From the NCBI GenBank assembly GCA_018334755.1, contig JAGXLI010000008.1, positions 1 through 49,146 on the forward strand: a stretch of 49,146 nucleotides of DNA. Direction: 5' to 3'. The position numbers and the translations under genes were made by a program. The notes beneath the pieces were generated by a model. The model was not told where the DNA came from. It saw only the letters and a list, made by a program, of their open reading frames with translations, and ran no database searches. This DNA comes from Thermoplasmatota archaeon. GTDB lineage: Archaea; Thermoplasmatota; Thermoplasmata; Halarchaeoplasmatales; Halarchaeoplasmataceae. This document shows, piece after piece, positions 10,387 through 24,103 of the stretch (its first letter is position 1; every line of letters starts with the position of its first letter).

Positions 10387-11013
10387 TTACCCCTCTATCT
10401 TTTTGAACTCTATCTGATCCATCAGGTCAGAGATATCTAATCTCTTTTCCTCATTTCTGATCTCAAAATCGTCGCTCCTTATTCTGGGTTCTTCGGGAGT
10501 CAGCATGCAGCATATACTCGGCTGTATGGATATCTCGTAAGTTCCTATCTTCTTTCCGATCTCTATGACCTCGTTCTTATCCATACCGATCAGAGGCCTG
10601 TGGATCGTGATCTCGAAATCCTTATCTATACTTTCAAGGTTACTTAAGGTCTGAGAGGCGACCTGACCTAGAGATTCACCGGTTCCGATAGCGTCGGCAC
10701 CTATCTTTTCAGCCAGGGTTGAAGCCGCCCTGTACATCATCCTCCGGCACAGCAGGCATCTCATATGTTCGTCACATTCAGATGCTATATGCTTTTGAAC
10801 GTGCCCGAACGTTCCCCTGTGATAACTTATATCTTCATGTCTCTCCTTGAGTTTTTCAACCAGCTGATCGACTATATTTAGGGTGCTTTCGTCCGTGAAT
10901 GGCCTGTTATCCAAGCTGAGTAAACTCACCTCAGCCCCCTTCTCGGCCAAGAGATGTGCCGCGACCGGAGAATCGATACCTCCCGATATAAGAACGACCA
11001 CTTTATAATCCAT
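10387..11013 (-). CDS. thiI: ThiI-like PP-loop sulfurtransferase domain protein lacking THUMP
   Basis: 'VVVLISGGIDSPVAAHLL' PP-loop at the N-terminus; 'CLLCRRMMYRAA'; 'GTGESLGQVASQTLSNL'. Confidence 0.85.
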   Translation of the reverse strand: MDYKVVVLISGGIDSPVAAHLLAEKGAEVSLLSLDNRPFTDESTLNIVDQLVEKLKERHEDISYHRGTFGHVQKHIASECDEHMRCLLCRRMMYRAASTLAEKIGADAIGTGESLGQVASQTLSNLESIDKDFEITIHRPLIGMDKNEVIEIGKKIGTYEISIQPSICCMLTPEEPRIRSDDFEIRNEEKRLDISDLMDQIEFKKIEG

Positions 11014-11233
11014 CTTCAGTTGTCACACTTCAGATTGGGGATATAAATATATCGACTATCGTTTAGTGAAAAAATGATCGTTCCACGAAGATCGCTGAGA
11101 GAGCTTTCAAGGAGAACTTTCACTTCCTTCGTCTTCAGCCGGTAGTAGTTCACACAGCAACAGAATAGTTCAACTGGGATTTTGGTGATTCTGTTTTAGG
11201 CTTCTTAGTTCCCATAAGTGAATCGGCGGTCTT

Positions 11234-11506
11234 TTATCTCTTGATGAAGAAGGAGTCAAACTCACCGGTGGGCTCTTCCTCCTCTATCTCAACACCATCC
11301 ACTCTGGCATTGGGCTGTTTTTCTCTGCACCACTCGATCAGATCATCCACTTGCTCCTCAGGTCCTTCAAAGACCGCCTCGACCCTTCCATCTCTCAAAT
11401 TTTTCACCCAGCCTTTGACTCCTCTCTTTCTAGCTTGTTCCCTCGTGTTAGCTCTGAAAAAAACGCCCTGGACCTTCCCGCTGAAGAAACAGTGCTTCCT
11501 TATCAT
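11234..11506 (-). CDS. acyP: Acylphosphatase
   Basis: 'GKVQGVFFRANTREQARKRGVKGWVKNLRDGRVEAVFEG'. Confidence 0.95.
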   Translation of the reverse strand: MIRKHCFFSGKVQGVFFRANTREQARKRGVKGWVKNLRDGRVEAVFEGPEEQVDDLIEWCREKQPNARVDGVEIEEEEPTGEFDSFFIKR

Positions 11507-11563
11507 GATATCTGTATCTAAATGTTTTCAAGAGGTTAAAAATTTTTTTATAGAGAAGAAAGT

Positions 11564-12313
11564 TCAATGGATAGCGGATCCACCGTTGACGCCGATCACT
11601 TCTCCGTTCACATATTCCCCCATGTCAGAAGCCAGGAATAAGGCGGCCTCCGCGATGTCCTCCGGTTCACCCAGTCTTTTAACGGGTATGTTCTGAGCTC
11701 TCCTCTTTCTTTTTTCTTCTGAATAACCCGAGATGATGTCAGTATCGATAGTTCCCGGTGCGATCCCGTTGACGGTGATGCCTTCAGGACCGAGTTCTAA
11801 AGCCAAAGCCCGTGTAAGACCGAGGAGAGCGGCTTTACTAACCACATAAGAAGTACCATGGTCCGATCCTTTGAACGCCAACTGGGAGGACATGTTTATT
11901 ATCCTTCCGGCCTCTGCTTCCTTGAGATATGGTAGAGATATCTTACTCAGCATGAAAGGACCGCGGACGTTCACACCCATGGTTCTGTCAAAATCTTCGA
12001 TACTGGTTTCCTCGATACTTTTCCTTTGATATATCCCCGCGTTGTTGATAAGGATATCTACACCATCAAATTTCTCCGTAAAGTTCGAGATGAACTCCCT
12101 GCACTCCTTTTCCCTGCTGACATCACCTTTCAGAAGTACACCTTCCGAGTATTCGTTCACGTTTTTGAGAACATCTTCGGCCTCTTCATCTTTAGAATGA
12201 TAATTGATACCGACGTAAGCACCTTCTTCGGCAAATCTCTCTGCGATCCCTCGACCTATACCTCTTGAAGCTCCCGTGATCACGACCCTTTTATCCTCCA
12301 ATTTCCCGCTCAT
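11564..12313 (-). CDS. Short-chain dehydrogenase/reductase (FabG-like); start moved to the internal Met (MSGKLEDK)
   Basis: 'VVITGASRGIGRGIAERF', 'NNAGIYQ', 'SYVVSKAALLGLTRALALELG'; the ORF-track extension to 12439 runs into the adjacent IS end and is unlikely to be coding. Confidence 0.9.
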   Translation of the reverse strand: MSGKLEDKRVVITGASRGIGRGIAERFAEEGAYVGINYHSKDEEAEDVLKNVNEYSEGVLLKGDVSREKECREFISNFTEKFDGVDILINNAGIYQRKSIEETSIEDFDRTMGVNVRGPFMLSKISLPYLKEAEAGRIINMSSQLAFKGSDHGTSYVVSKAALLGLTRALALELGPEGITVNGIAPGTIDTDIISGYSEEKRKRRAQNIPVKRLGEPEDIAEAALFLASDMGEYVNGEVIGVNGGSAIH

Positions 12314-12372
12314 ATCGTTTTCAACAAAAGAGGAGACTAAAATTATTTTTGTCCTAACTCCGATGTGAACTA

Positions 12373-12392
12373 CCCACAGCCAAGGCTGTGGG
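12373..12392 (-). repeat. Right-end palindrome of the IS200/IS605-like element
   Basis: Perfect inverted repeat cccacagcc-aa-ggctgtggg downstream of tnpB. Confidence 0.7.
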
Positions 12393-12404
12393 CTTCTATG
12401 CTCT

Positions 12405-12457
12405 CTACTGGAATTTGCTAGCAAATTCCATCGATTCACGGAACGAGTTCCGTGTAA
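12405..12457 (-). repeat. Double-hairpin element copy 1
   Basis: tggaatttgctagcaaattcca (perfect 22-nt palindrome), tcgatt linker, cacggaac-ga-gttccgtg. Confidence 0.7.
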
Positions 12458-12554
12458 CTCCGGGCTTTCAACCCAGATTCATCCATAGTTCGGGCAAGTT
12501 CATCTATTGCCCCCGCCATGTTTTGCCAGAATGAATCCGGCTCAATGGACTTTA

Positions 12555-12600
12555 CACGGAATCCAAGATTCCGTGAATCGAAGGAATGCTCCGCATTCCT
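12555..12600 (+). repeat. Double-hairpin element copy 2 (opposite orientation to copies 1 and 3)
   Basis: cacggaatc-caa-gattccgtg, aatcga linker, aggaatgc-tcc-gcattcct. Confidence 0.7.
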
Positions 12601-12920
12601 GTATATATCACTGTGCCGGGATATACCCTTTGCAGCGATGTTGGCTGACGCATTGAACTCAGCGTCAACTTCATCATCACATCTGCTGCAGTATACTCGC
12701 TGAAAAGAGGAATTATGCGGTCTCTTGACCCGTTGATTACATTTATAATGAAGTCTTGAGGTATTCCATTCGTTTATCTTCTCGCCTTTATTACCGTTCT
12801 CATTTAGTTTCAATATGCACTGGTCGATTATCCTACTAAACGACCAGTGCTGTAGTAATTTTCTACCTACTTTATCACCGTTGCCCTTGTACTTATTGTA
12901 CCGTATGTCTCTTGGATTCT

Positions 12921-12967
12921 ACTGGAATTCTAAGGAATTCCATCGATATGAGGAATTTGATTCCTCA
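12921..12967 (-). repeat. Double-hairpin element copy 3, inserted in the tnpB coding region
   Basis: tggaattc-taag-gaattcca-like hairpin, tcgat linker, gaggaat-ttg-attcctc. Confidence 0.7.
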
Positions 12968-13987
12968 AATATACCGAAAAAGACTGTAGTACCGTCAGGT
13001 ATCATCTCTGCAAACTGTTTAGCCAACTTTCTATCGAAGTCTTTTGCCACATTTTGTCGTTTGCTGCGCAGTTTCCTCAAAACCCCGTACTTCTCTTTTC
13101 TTCGCAAATGTGATATCCTGTCGTCGAGTTCCTTTAAACGCTCGGATTTACATGTTTGTAAGATGTTGAACCGTTCTATACCGTCTTCATCTATCAGCAC
13201 GGCTGATAGGTCTCGCTCGATCCCAAGATCAACACCACAAACATGACTTGTCCGAGCTTCTGTAGATTCATATTCATAGGTTATATGGACCATATACTTA
13301 CAACCTCTTTCCGGATGATGTACGATCTCAAAACTCTTGATCTTATCCGCCTCTTCTAGTTGCTCTTCATGCCAATCCGCCGGGTTTAGCAGCACGTCGA
13401 TAGTCTCTCCTTTCTTCAGCGTGCTTATATGCATCATCCATCCGGTCAGATCAAGATCTTCTGTTCTCTGGATCTTGCCTGTTCGATAATCAAAAAACGT
13501 AGGTATCTTCTTGTTATACTTCTTTGGACCAGGCAGAGTCGGCTCTCTCTGCTCCAACTTCTTGCACCATCTGGTCCCTTCTCTTGCATTGCTCATCGCC
13601 CACTCCCACTTTTCGTGACTCCTTTTGTACTGCCTGTACATCCATAGAACTTTATCTTCAACTTGTTGGATGAAACCAGTACTCAGACCTGTTTCCTCCT
13701 CCAAATATTCAGAATAACGCCTAACCTCATAAGTATTGCCTGGAATGAAACCTTCTTCATTTATCTTCTCACAAAGTAAATGAACCGCATAAGTCAACCT
13801 CGCTGTTAGATTGTCAAGATAGGACATCTTCTTTTTAGTTGTCTCGAAATGGATTGGGACCTTAACAGTCTTTCGTACTTTCATGAGCATCTTATATATA
13901 ACGCACTAGCCATTTGTAGGTGAACATGGGAGAGGTAAGTAAAAGTAGAGAGACAGGGACTATGTTCTCGTCTACCACGACATTCAT

Positions 13988-14007
13988 CCCACACGCAAGC
14001 GTGTGGG
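13988..14007. repeat. Upstream palindrome matching the right-end hairpin
   Basis: Perfect inverted repeat cccacacgc-aa-gcgtgtggg, about 100 bp upstream of the tnpB start. Confidence 0.65.
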
Positions 14008-14156
14008 TTTTCTGTCTATCATACGTTAATAAAAAAACTACTGCCCTATAAGATAAGAGAATATATGAAACATATATCCATGAAACGCGATCGATAGGCG
14101 AAAATAAAGAAAAGATTTATTATCTCACTAGACTTCCAGTATTAACGGAAGCGAAG

Positions 14157-15197
14157 ATGAGATTGAAGAAAGAGATCAAAGAGGCACATCGGAATACATC
14201 CAGAAGCGAGAAAAAAGACTTGATCACGACCTGGACCGGGCAGGAATTTTACCCTGACAAGGATGAGCTAGCGGATGTATTCGCCTTGATCTTCAGAACT
14301 CGAGGATGTTCCTGGTCCTACGAATCGGGTTGCTCTATGTGCGGATATTACACCCAGACGAACCCAGAGATCGGCAAGAAGGAGCTAGAGATACAACTGG
14401 AGGAAGCCATCAAGAAGTACGAGGATCAAGAGATAGTGAAGATATATACTTCCGGAAGTTTTTTTGACTCTCAAGAGATGCCGGATGAACTTGCCGAAAA
14501 AATACTAGAGAGATTCGGGGCAAAGGCAGAAAAAATAATCGTTGAGAGTCGGCCCGAATATATCGAACAAAAAAGGGTTGAAGATTATTCTAGATACGTG
14601 AACACCTTAGAAGTCGCCATCGGTTTAGAGTCAGCAGATGACTTCATCCTAAAGAACTGTATAAACAAAGGTTTCACCTATGACGATTACAGAAAAAGCG
14701 CTGAAAAGATCTCGGACTATGCTTCCATAAGGACTTACTTACTGATGAAACCACCTTTTTTACTCGAAAAGGAAGCTATCGAGGAGATGATAAGGTCGAT
14801 AGAGAAGATCTCTGAGATCACCGACATCATCTCAATCAATCCGGTCAACGTGCAAAATGGAACATTATTAGAAAAATTATGGCACGAAGGTACCTATCGT
14901 CCTCCGAGGCTGTGGTCGATAATAGAAGTCCTTTCTCGAGCCGAGAGTGAGAAACCCATCGTCGTGTCTCAAGCCGGCTTGGGCTCGGATAGGGGTGCAC
15001 ACAACTGCGGCGAATGTGACGAAGTCGTTTTGGAGAAAATAGAGAATTATAACAAAACGCAGAACGAGAGTAAATTTGATCCTCTTCCAGATTGTGGGTG
15101 CCGCGAGAGATGGAAAAAAGAGATGAAGATAGAACCTTTCTTGTTCTTCAGGGGCTCTACAAGGACGCTACGCGACCGATACACTGGATATCTCTGA
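14157..15197 (+). CDS. raSEA: Radical SAM protein, RaSEA-like (archaeosine synthesis)
   Basis: 'FRTRGCSWSYESGCSMCGYYTQTNP' cysteine cluster and the family-typical C-terminal 'DCGCRERWKKE'. Confidence 0.8.
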   Translation: MRLKKEIKEAHRNTSRSEKKDLITTWTGQEFYPDKDELADVFALIFRTRGCSWSYESGCSMCGYYTQTNPEIGKKELEIQLEEAIKKYEDQEIVKIYTSGSFFDSQEMPDELAEKILERFGAKAEKIIVESRPEYIEQKRVEDYSRYVNTLEVAIGLESADDFILKNCINKGFTYDDYRKSAEKISDYASIRTYLLMKPPFLLEKEAIEEMIRSIEKISEITDIISINPVNVQNGTLLEKLWHEGTYRPPRLWSIIEVLSRAESEKPIVVSQAGLGSDRGAHNCGECDEVVLEKIENYNKTQNESKFDPLPDCGCRERWKKEMKIEPFLFFRGSTRTLRDRYTGYL

Positions 15198-15605
15198 GTG
15201 CCTCATCATTATCTTTCTCGCGATCGACAGATTCCTGCCGTTATTTCCTATAGCTCTAGCCTTGTTTTCCGGCGCGACTTCAACGGTACCGTGCATCACA
15301 TCGTTCTTTTCCTCTATCGTCACATCCTTTACGTCATAACTGTAAAAGATATTTTCTAGTAATTCTTCCGGCTCCTCACTGTATTCTATAACATGGACGT
15401 TCCTCTCTATGGAGTCGCTGACTTTCGTTACGTTCTGGCCTCCTTTTCCTATCGCCTTTTCTATCTCTCCTTCAGCGACGAGGAAGATGACTTTCTCCGG
15501 GATATCCACACAGTCTACGACTTCTGCGTCGGTGATCTTTTCGAAAAGAGATATGTATCGAAGAGTTTTTTCATTAAAACTTACGTCCTCAACGCTCTCT
15601 GCCAT
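15168..15605 (-). CDS. nusA: NusA-like KH-domain transcription factor
   Basis: 'VAEGEIEKAIGKGGQNVTKVSD' and 'VAPENKARAIGNNGRNLSIARKI' KH motifs; position downstream of the rpo genes. Confidence 0.92.
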   Translation of the reverse strand: MAESVEDVSFNEKTLRYISLFEKITDAEVVDCVDIPEKVIFLVAEGEIEKAIGKGGQNVTKVSDSIERNVHVIEYSEEPEELLENIFYSYDVKDVTIEEKNDVMHGTVEVAPENKARAIGNNGRNLSIARKIMMRHSEISSVSVA

Positions 15606-15608
15606 ATT

Positions 15609-15899
15609 CTATTCCGCCTTGAGAGAAAGTATGTTCGACTCTCCAGAATCCAAGATCGACATGATAGAGATAGCGAATGGTTTTCCTGCTGCTGAACCTA
15701 AAACTTGATTATTCCCTTCAAAATGATAGATGGAAACGCCTTCGAACTCATCATTCTCCTTCATCTGATCGTCAGGACAGTTAGAAGCAACTATCAGCAG
15801 ATCGCAATCATCATCTTCGAGATTCTTATAGGCCTCTTTTAAGCCGAAGTCTACTTTACCTGTATTGACGGCCACTCTGATCTCTCTCTTTATTTCCAT
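15609..15899 (-). CDS. rpl30e: Ribosomal protein L30e family
   Basis: 96 aa between rpoA2 and nusA; 'EIRVAVNTGKVDFGLKEAYKNL.. DLLIVASNCPDD'. Confidence 0.88.
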   Translation of the reverse strand: MEIKREIRVAVNTGKVDFGLKEAYKNLEDDDCDLLIVASNCPDDQMKENDEFEGVSIYHFEGNNQVLGSAAGKPFAISIMSILDSGESNILSLKAE

Positions 15900-15975
15900 G
15901 CTCTTTCCTCCTTTATATACTCATCTCTTTCTTGTTCCATAAAACGCCTTCTATTTATGATTTTTTAAATGAGGC

Positions 15976-20104
<4,129 letters not shown>

Positions 20105-20108
<4 letters not shown>

Positions 20109-23100
20109 CTTTGATCCTCCACATTTAGCCGCATGGTTATACCAAGTGATCTTAACTCATCCATCAACAATTTGAAGGCGAAGCTAGTCTGTATCTGATG
20201 GACATCGGACTTTTCTCCACAAACGGGGCACCTCAACTCTCCATTGCTGTCCAACATGGCTATATGTCCACAGTCTGGATTTCCACAGACGTATTCAGTC
20301 GTGCCGTCCGATTGATCCAGAAGCCTGTCTTTTATAACCATGGCCGCGCCGTGACCGATAAGACAGTCTCGTTCCATCTCTCCGAATCTCAGACCTCCTT
20401 TTCGAGAACGGCCTTCTGTCGGCTGCCTCGTCAGTATCTGTACGGGTCCCCTCGATCTCATATGGAGCTTGCCAGAAACCATGTGGTGCAGCTTTTGATA
20501 ATAGATAACCCCGACGTATATCTCCGCTTCCAACATCTTACCCGTCTTTCCGTCGTAGAGTATCTCGGTCCCGTTCGGCTTGAATCCCGCCTTTTTCAGC
20601 GTGTCCTTGAGCGCGTCTTCACTTTCACCGCTGAAAGGTGTACCGTCGATGGTTCTACCCGCCAGTGAGCCCACTTTGCCTCCAAGCATCTCGAGCATAT
20701 GGGCGACGGTCATCCTGGAAGGCATAGCATGGGGGTTGACGATCATATCAGGTACGACTCCATCCTCGGTGAAGGGCAGATCTTCAGGTTCCACCATCTT
20801 CCCTATCACTCCTTTCTGACCGTGTCTCGAAGTGAATTTATCTCCAAGCTCTGGAACTCTCTGGTCCCTTATCTTAGTCTTGACCAATCGACTACCTCCT
20901 TCCGATTCGGTCAGCATAACGGAGTCGATCCAACCTTCTTCACGGGGTCTTACAGTCTCCGAAGTTTCTCTCCTCTTCTGAGGAGCCATCAGATCGGTAT
21001 CTTCCTCAAGGAATCTAGGCGGTGAAGTTTTACCGACTATGACTTCCTCTCCTTCAACTTTTGTCTCGGGATTGATGATACCGTCTTCGTCCAGTTTCCT
21101 GTACTGCTGGTCACTCCTAGCTCCTCGGACATCCGGATCCGGGATCTCAAATTTATCTTCCTGACCTCCGGGATATCTTCTCTCTTCAGTCGTATAAGTC
21201 CTGAAGAATGTAGAGCGAGCCAATGCTCTATCGACAGCTCCCCTGCTCATGATGAGAGCGTCCTCCATATTGTAACCGTGATAGGACATCACCGCCACGA
21301 CGAAATTTTGTCCCGCCGGTCTATCATTATAATTGACGAGATCCATCGTCTCGGTCTGGAGGAGTGATTTTTGAGGGTAGTGTAAAAGATGTTCCCTCGT
21401 ATCCGGCCTGTATCTATAATTGGAAGCATTAAGGCCAAGGGCCTGTTTCATCATGTTCGCGCCCATCGAACAGCGCGGAGCGGCGTTATGCTCAGCATAA
21501 GGTATGAGACCTGCTGAGCTGCCCAATATCAACAGCGGATCGACTTCCATGTGGGTATGGTCGTCAGTTATGTTCATCTCGGACTCCATCTCGCCCCCGC
21601 ACTTTCTACATTCCAGCTCTGCGGTATCTTCACCTTCTCCGACATTAAGCCACCTCACGTCCGCTTCTGAGAGCGGCTGATCACATTCATCACATACTTC
21701 AGGAATCTCAAAGGGATATAGAGCCACGTAAACGTCCTCTTCTTCTTCGGCATCTACCCATTCGATGTAACCTTCGTCGAAGAGAGAGTCCATACTTCTC
21801 TTTCCTTCTTGAATTTCTTCCATTATCTCCGTAGTAAGATTGAGACTCCCGTCTTCGACTATGACCAACGGCCTCCGGACTCTACCTTCGTCCGAGTTGA
21901 GGATGACCTCTCCCATCTTCTCATCGTATCTCACGTTCACCTGATCGGATAGGTCACTTTTTCTTCTAGCATCCTTTAGCTTTTTATTGAATTTATCAGG
22001 CTCCTCTGTGACACCGATTAGAGCGCCGTTGAGATAAACTTTGGTGGGAGATTCAGTTTCCGACTCCATCTCTTTCAAGCCGAGTTCAAAAAGTTTATCC
22101 TCTATCTGCTTGGGTTCTATCCCCTTTGAAACGTTGATCATCAAAGAGGAGTTCTTGACCAGCCCACAGTTTTGACCCTCGGGTGTTTGACTGGGACAGA
22201 GTCTACCCCAGTGTGTCGGGTGTAACTCTCTAGCTTCAAAATGGGGCTGGCTCCTGGAGAGAGGTGATTTCACCCTTCTGAGATGGCTGATGGTGGCCAT
22301 GTTTGACGTTCTATCCAGTAATTGAGATATACCCGTTCTTCCGCCTACCCAATTCCCAGTAGCCATCGCATGCTGTAATTTATTCGTCAACAGATCCGGC
22401 CTGATAGACGAGCGGATCCTCATATCTCCTTTCTTCCTATAATTTCTCTCTAATTGGTATTTCAGATCTTTTAGAAGGTTTACAACGGCGACTCTGAAAA
22501 GATCGGATAGAAGATCACCGGCAAGCTTGATCCTCTTGTTCGCATAATGATCTTTATCGTCAGTTTCCCTTTTATCCATCGACAGCTCGAGCACTTCCTT
22601 CGCCATCCTGCCGAGGAAATGTGCCTTCTTCATCCGATCCTCTTCTTTATCTCCTATGTGAGGGAGTAAGGACCTATCTAGGATAGATTCTATCTTTCTC
22701 TGCCTGTACTCTTCGGCTTGACCGGTCGCAAATTTTCTCTCGAGGTAAGCTAAAGCGTCCTGCTGGCTGTAAACGCCGTCAGGGGAGTATTCGTCCTCTT
22801 CCTGACACATCTCGATATTTGCATATACCACGCTGTTCATCTCGGGATCCGTGACTATCGAATCTCTTATCTCTTCGTCGCTCTCCATCCCGAGGGCTTT
22901 CATAAGTATAATTAGAGGTATATCTCCTTTAGCTGAAGGGACAGAGACGGCTATCAGTCCGTCTTTCTTCTTTTCCATCAGGGTCATCGCTCTGAACCCG
23001 TGGCGTTGGGAGAATATCTTCGCAACTTCCAGTTCCCTCCCATATTTTTCGTTTATCTCGCACATGACCCGGTTTGCAGCTAGATCCTCTACGGCCATCA

Positions 23101-23728
23101 AGCTCCTTTCTGTGCCTCCGACGATATAATATCCCTGGGGGTCTAGAGGGTCCTCTCCAAGGTCAGTTAACTTATCCTCATATGACTTTTCCATGTACTC
23201 TTTGCTCTCTATGTCCTCGTTCAGCACTTCTTCCATCGTATTATCGATGTTGTCGGGATGAAGGTTACAGATCTTGGAGCCTATCATCACGGGAATTTTT
23301 CCCACTGAGATCCACTCGGCTTCTTCTTCAACCCCTTCTCTTATCAGGCTGAATTTCATCTCTAGTTCGGCTTCGTAATGAAGGTCTCTCAGCCTAGCTT
23401 CCTGCGGTATCAGTTTGTGTTCCGACCCGCTGGCTTCTTTCACGGTGGGGCGCCTTATCCGTATCGTTGACTCTCTTTCATCTTCGATCTCTCCGTCTTC
23501 ATCTCTCTTCCTGCCCACTCTGATCTGGATATCTTTACCGTCTACTTTTTCGGGGTCGAGTTTTAGCTTACCCCAACCACCTTCGTCGAATCCGATCCTC
23601 AAGTTATCGACGATCTTCTGGGCTTTACTCTCCGGGTTATCCTCTGTCGGAAGAAAATCGTTGTAAGATTCCATGTGATGTCCGACGATATTCGCTTCCT
23701 CAAAGAAGGCCTCTACTAACTCTCTCAT
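20105..23728 (-). CDS. rpoB: DNA-directed RNA polymerase subunit B, undivided
   Basis: 1207 aa; 'GQNFVVAVMSYHGYNMEDALIMSRGAVDRALARS', 'RHGQKGVIGKMV', 'GGLRFGEMERDCLIGHGAA'. Confidence 0.98.
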
Positions 23729-23753
23729 AGTTCATGCTCCTTCAAATATTATT

Positions 23754-24026
23754 TCATTCTCGTTTGACTACCAAGCGGTAAGCCGTCGCGATGCCGGCCG
23801 TTCTGCTTTTCCTCTTTACCTCGACCACTCTACCCACGTTTATATCCCCATGGACCTTCTCCAGATGTTTAATAGCTGGATCCGACTTCAATATCTTTGG
23901 AAGATTTTCTTTCCCCACGTCGAGTTCTTCCAATGTCTCCTTTTCTTCTTCTCTAGATAAAAGTCGATGGTCTGGAACGAGCCCGTGCTTCAATACATTT
24001 ATTTCTTCCTTTTCTGCGCTACCCAT
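23754..24026 (-). CDS. rpoH: DNA-directed RNA polymerase subunit H
   Basis: 'LVPDHRLLSREEEKETLEELDVGKENLPKILKSDPAIKHL'; directly upstream of rpoB. Confidence 0.95.
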   Translation of the reverse strand: MGSAEKEEINVLKHGLVPDHRLLSREEEKETLEELDVGKENLPKILKSDPAIKHLEKVHGDINVGRVVEVKRKSRTAGIATAYRLVVKRE

Positions 24027-24103
24027 GTTTTATTCCCCGCGATTATTTCTTTTTTTTTACAGAGATACGATAGGCTGTTTTCCTTAAGAGGAGGGAGTCG
24101 GAC

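Larger units (their letters stand above)
12436..13890 (-). pseudogene. tnpB: TnpB RNA-guided nuclease gene, interrupted by an in-frame TAG at 12919-12921 inside a palindromic insertion
   Basis: ORF 13890-12919 (RuvC-I-like 'CGVDLGIERDLSAVLID') continues in the same frame as 'NPRDIRYNKYKGNGDKVGRKLLQHWSFSRIIDQC..' and into ORF 12813-12436 with the zinc-finger/RuvC-III region 'YKCNQRVKRPHNSSFQRVYCSRCDDEVDAEFNASANIA'. Confidence 0.85.
12365..14010 (-). mobile_element. TnpB-only (IS200/IS605, IS1341-type) element, boundaries approximate
   Basis: Degenerate tnpB flanked by matching 20-nt palindromes at 12373-12392 (cccacagccaaggctgtggg) and 13988-14007 (cccacacgcaagcgtgtggg); the minus strand ends '..GCCCACAGCCTTGGCTGTGGGTAGTTCAC', like a right end of this family. 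Confidence 0.7.

Noticed and set aside
11014-11233. Possible C/D-box-like RNA (atgatc..ctgag) and the aacagaat/attctgtt inverted repeat between thiI and acyP
   Set aside because: Box C consensus is poor and the remaining structure is weak; only an AT-rich TATA-like stretch near 11041 is plausible
12314-12439. N-terminal extension of the SDR ORF
   Set aside because: Runs through the IS right-end hairpin and a double-hairpin copy; the conserved start is MSGKLEDK at 12313
12921-12921. TAG in tnpB as a pyrrolysine or recoding codon
   Set aside because: The TAG lies at the edge of a repeated palindromic insertion also present outside the gene, so insertion is the simpler explanation
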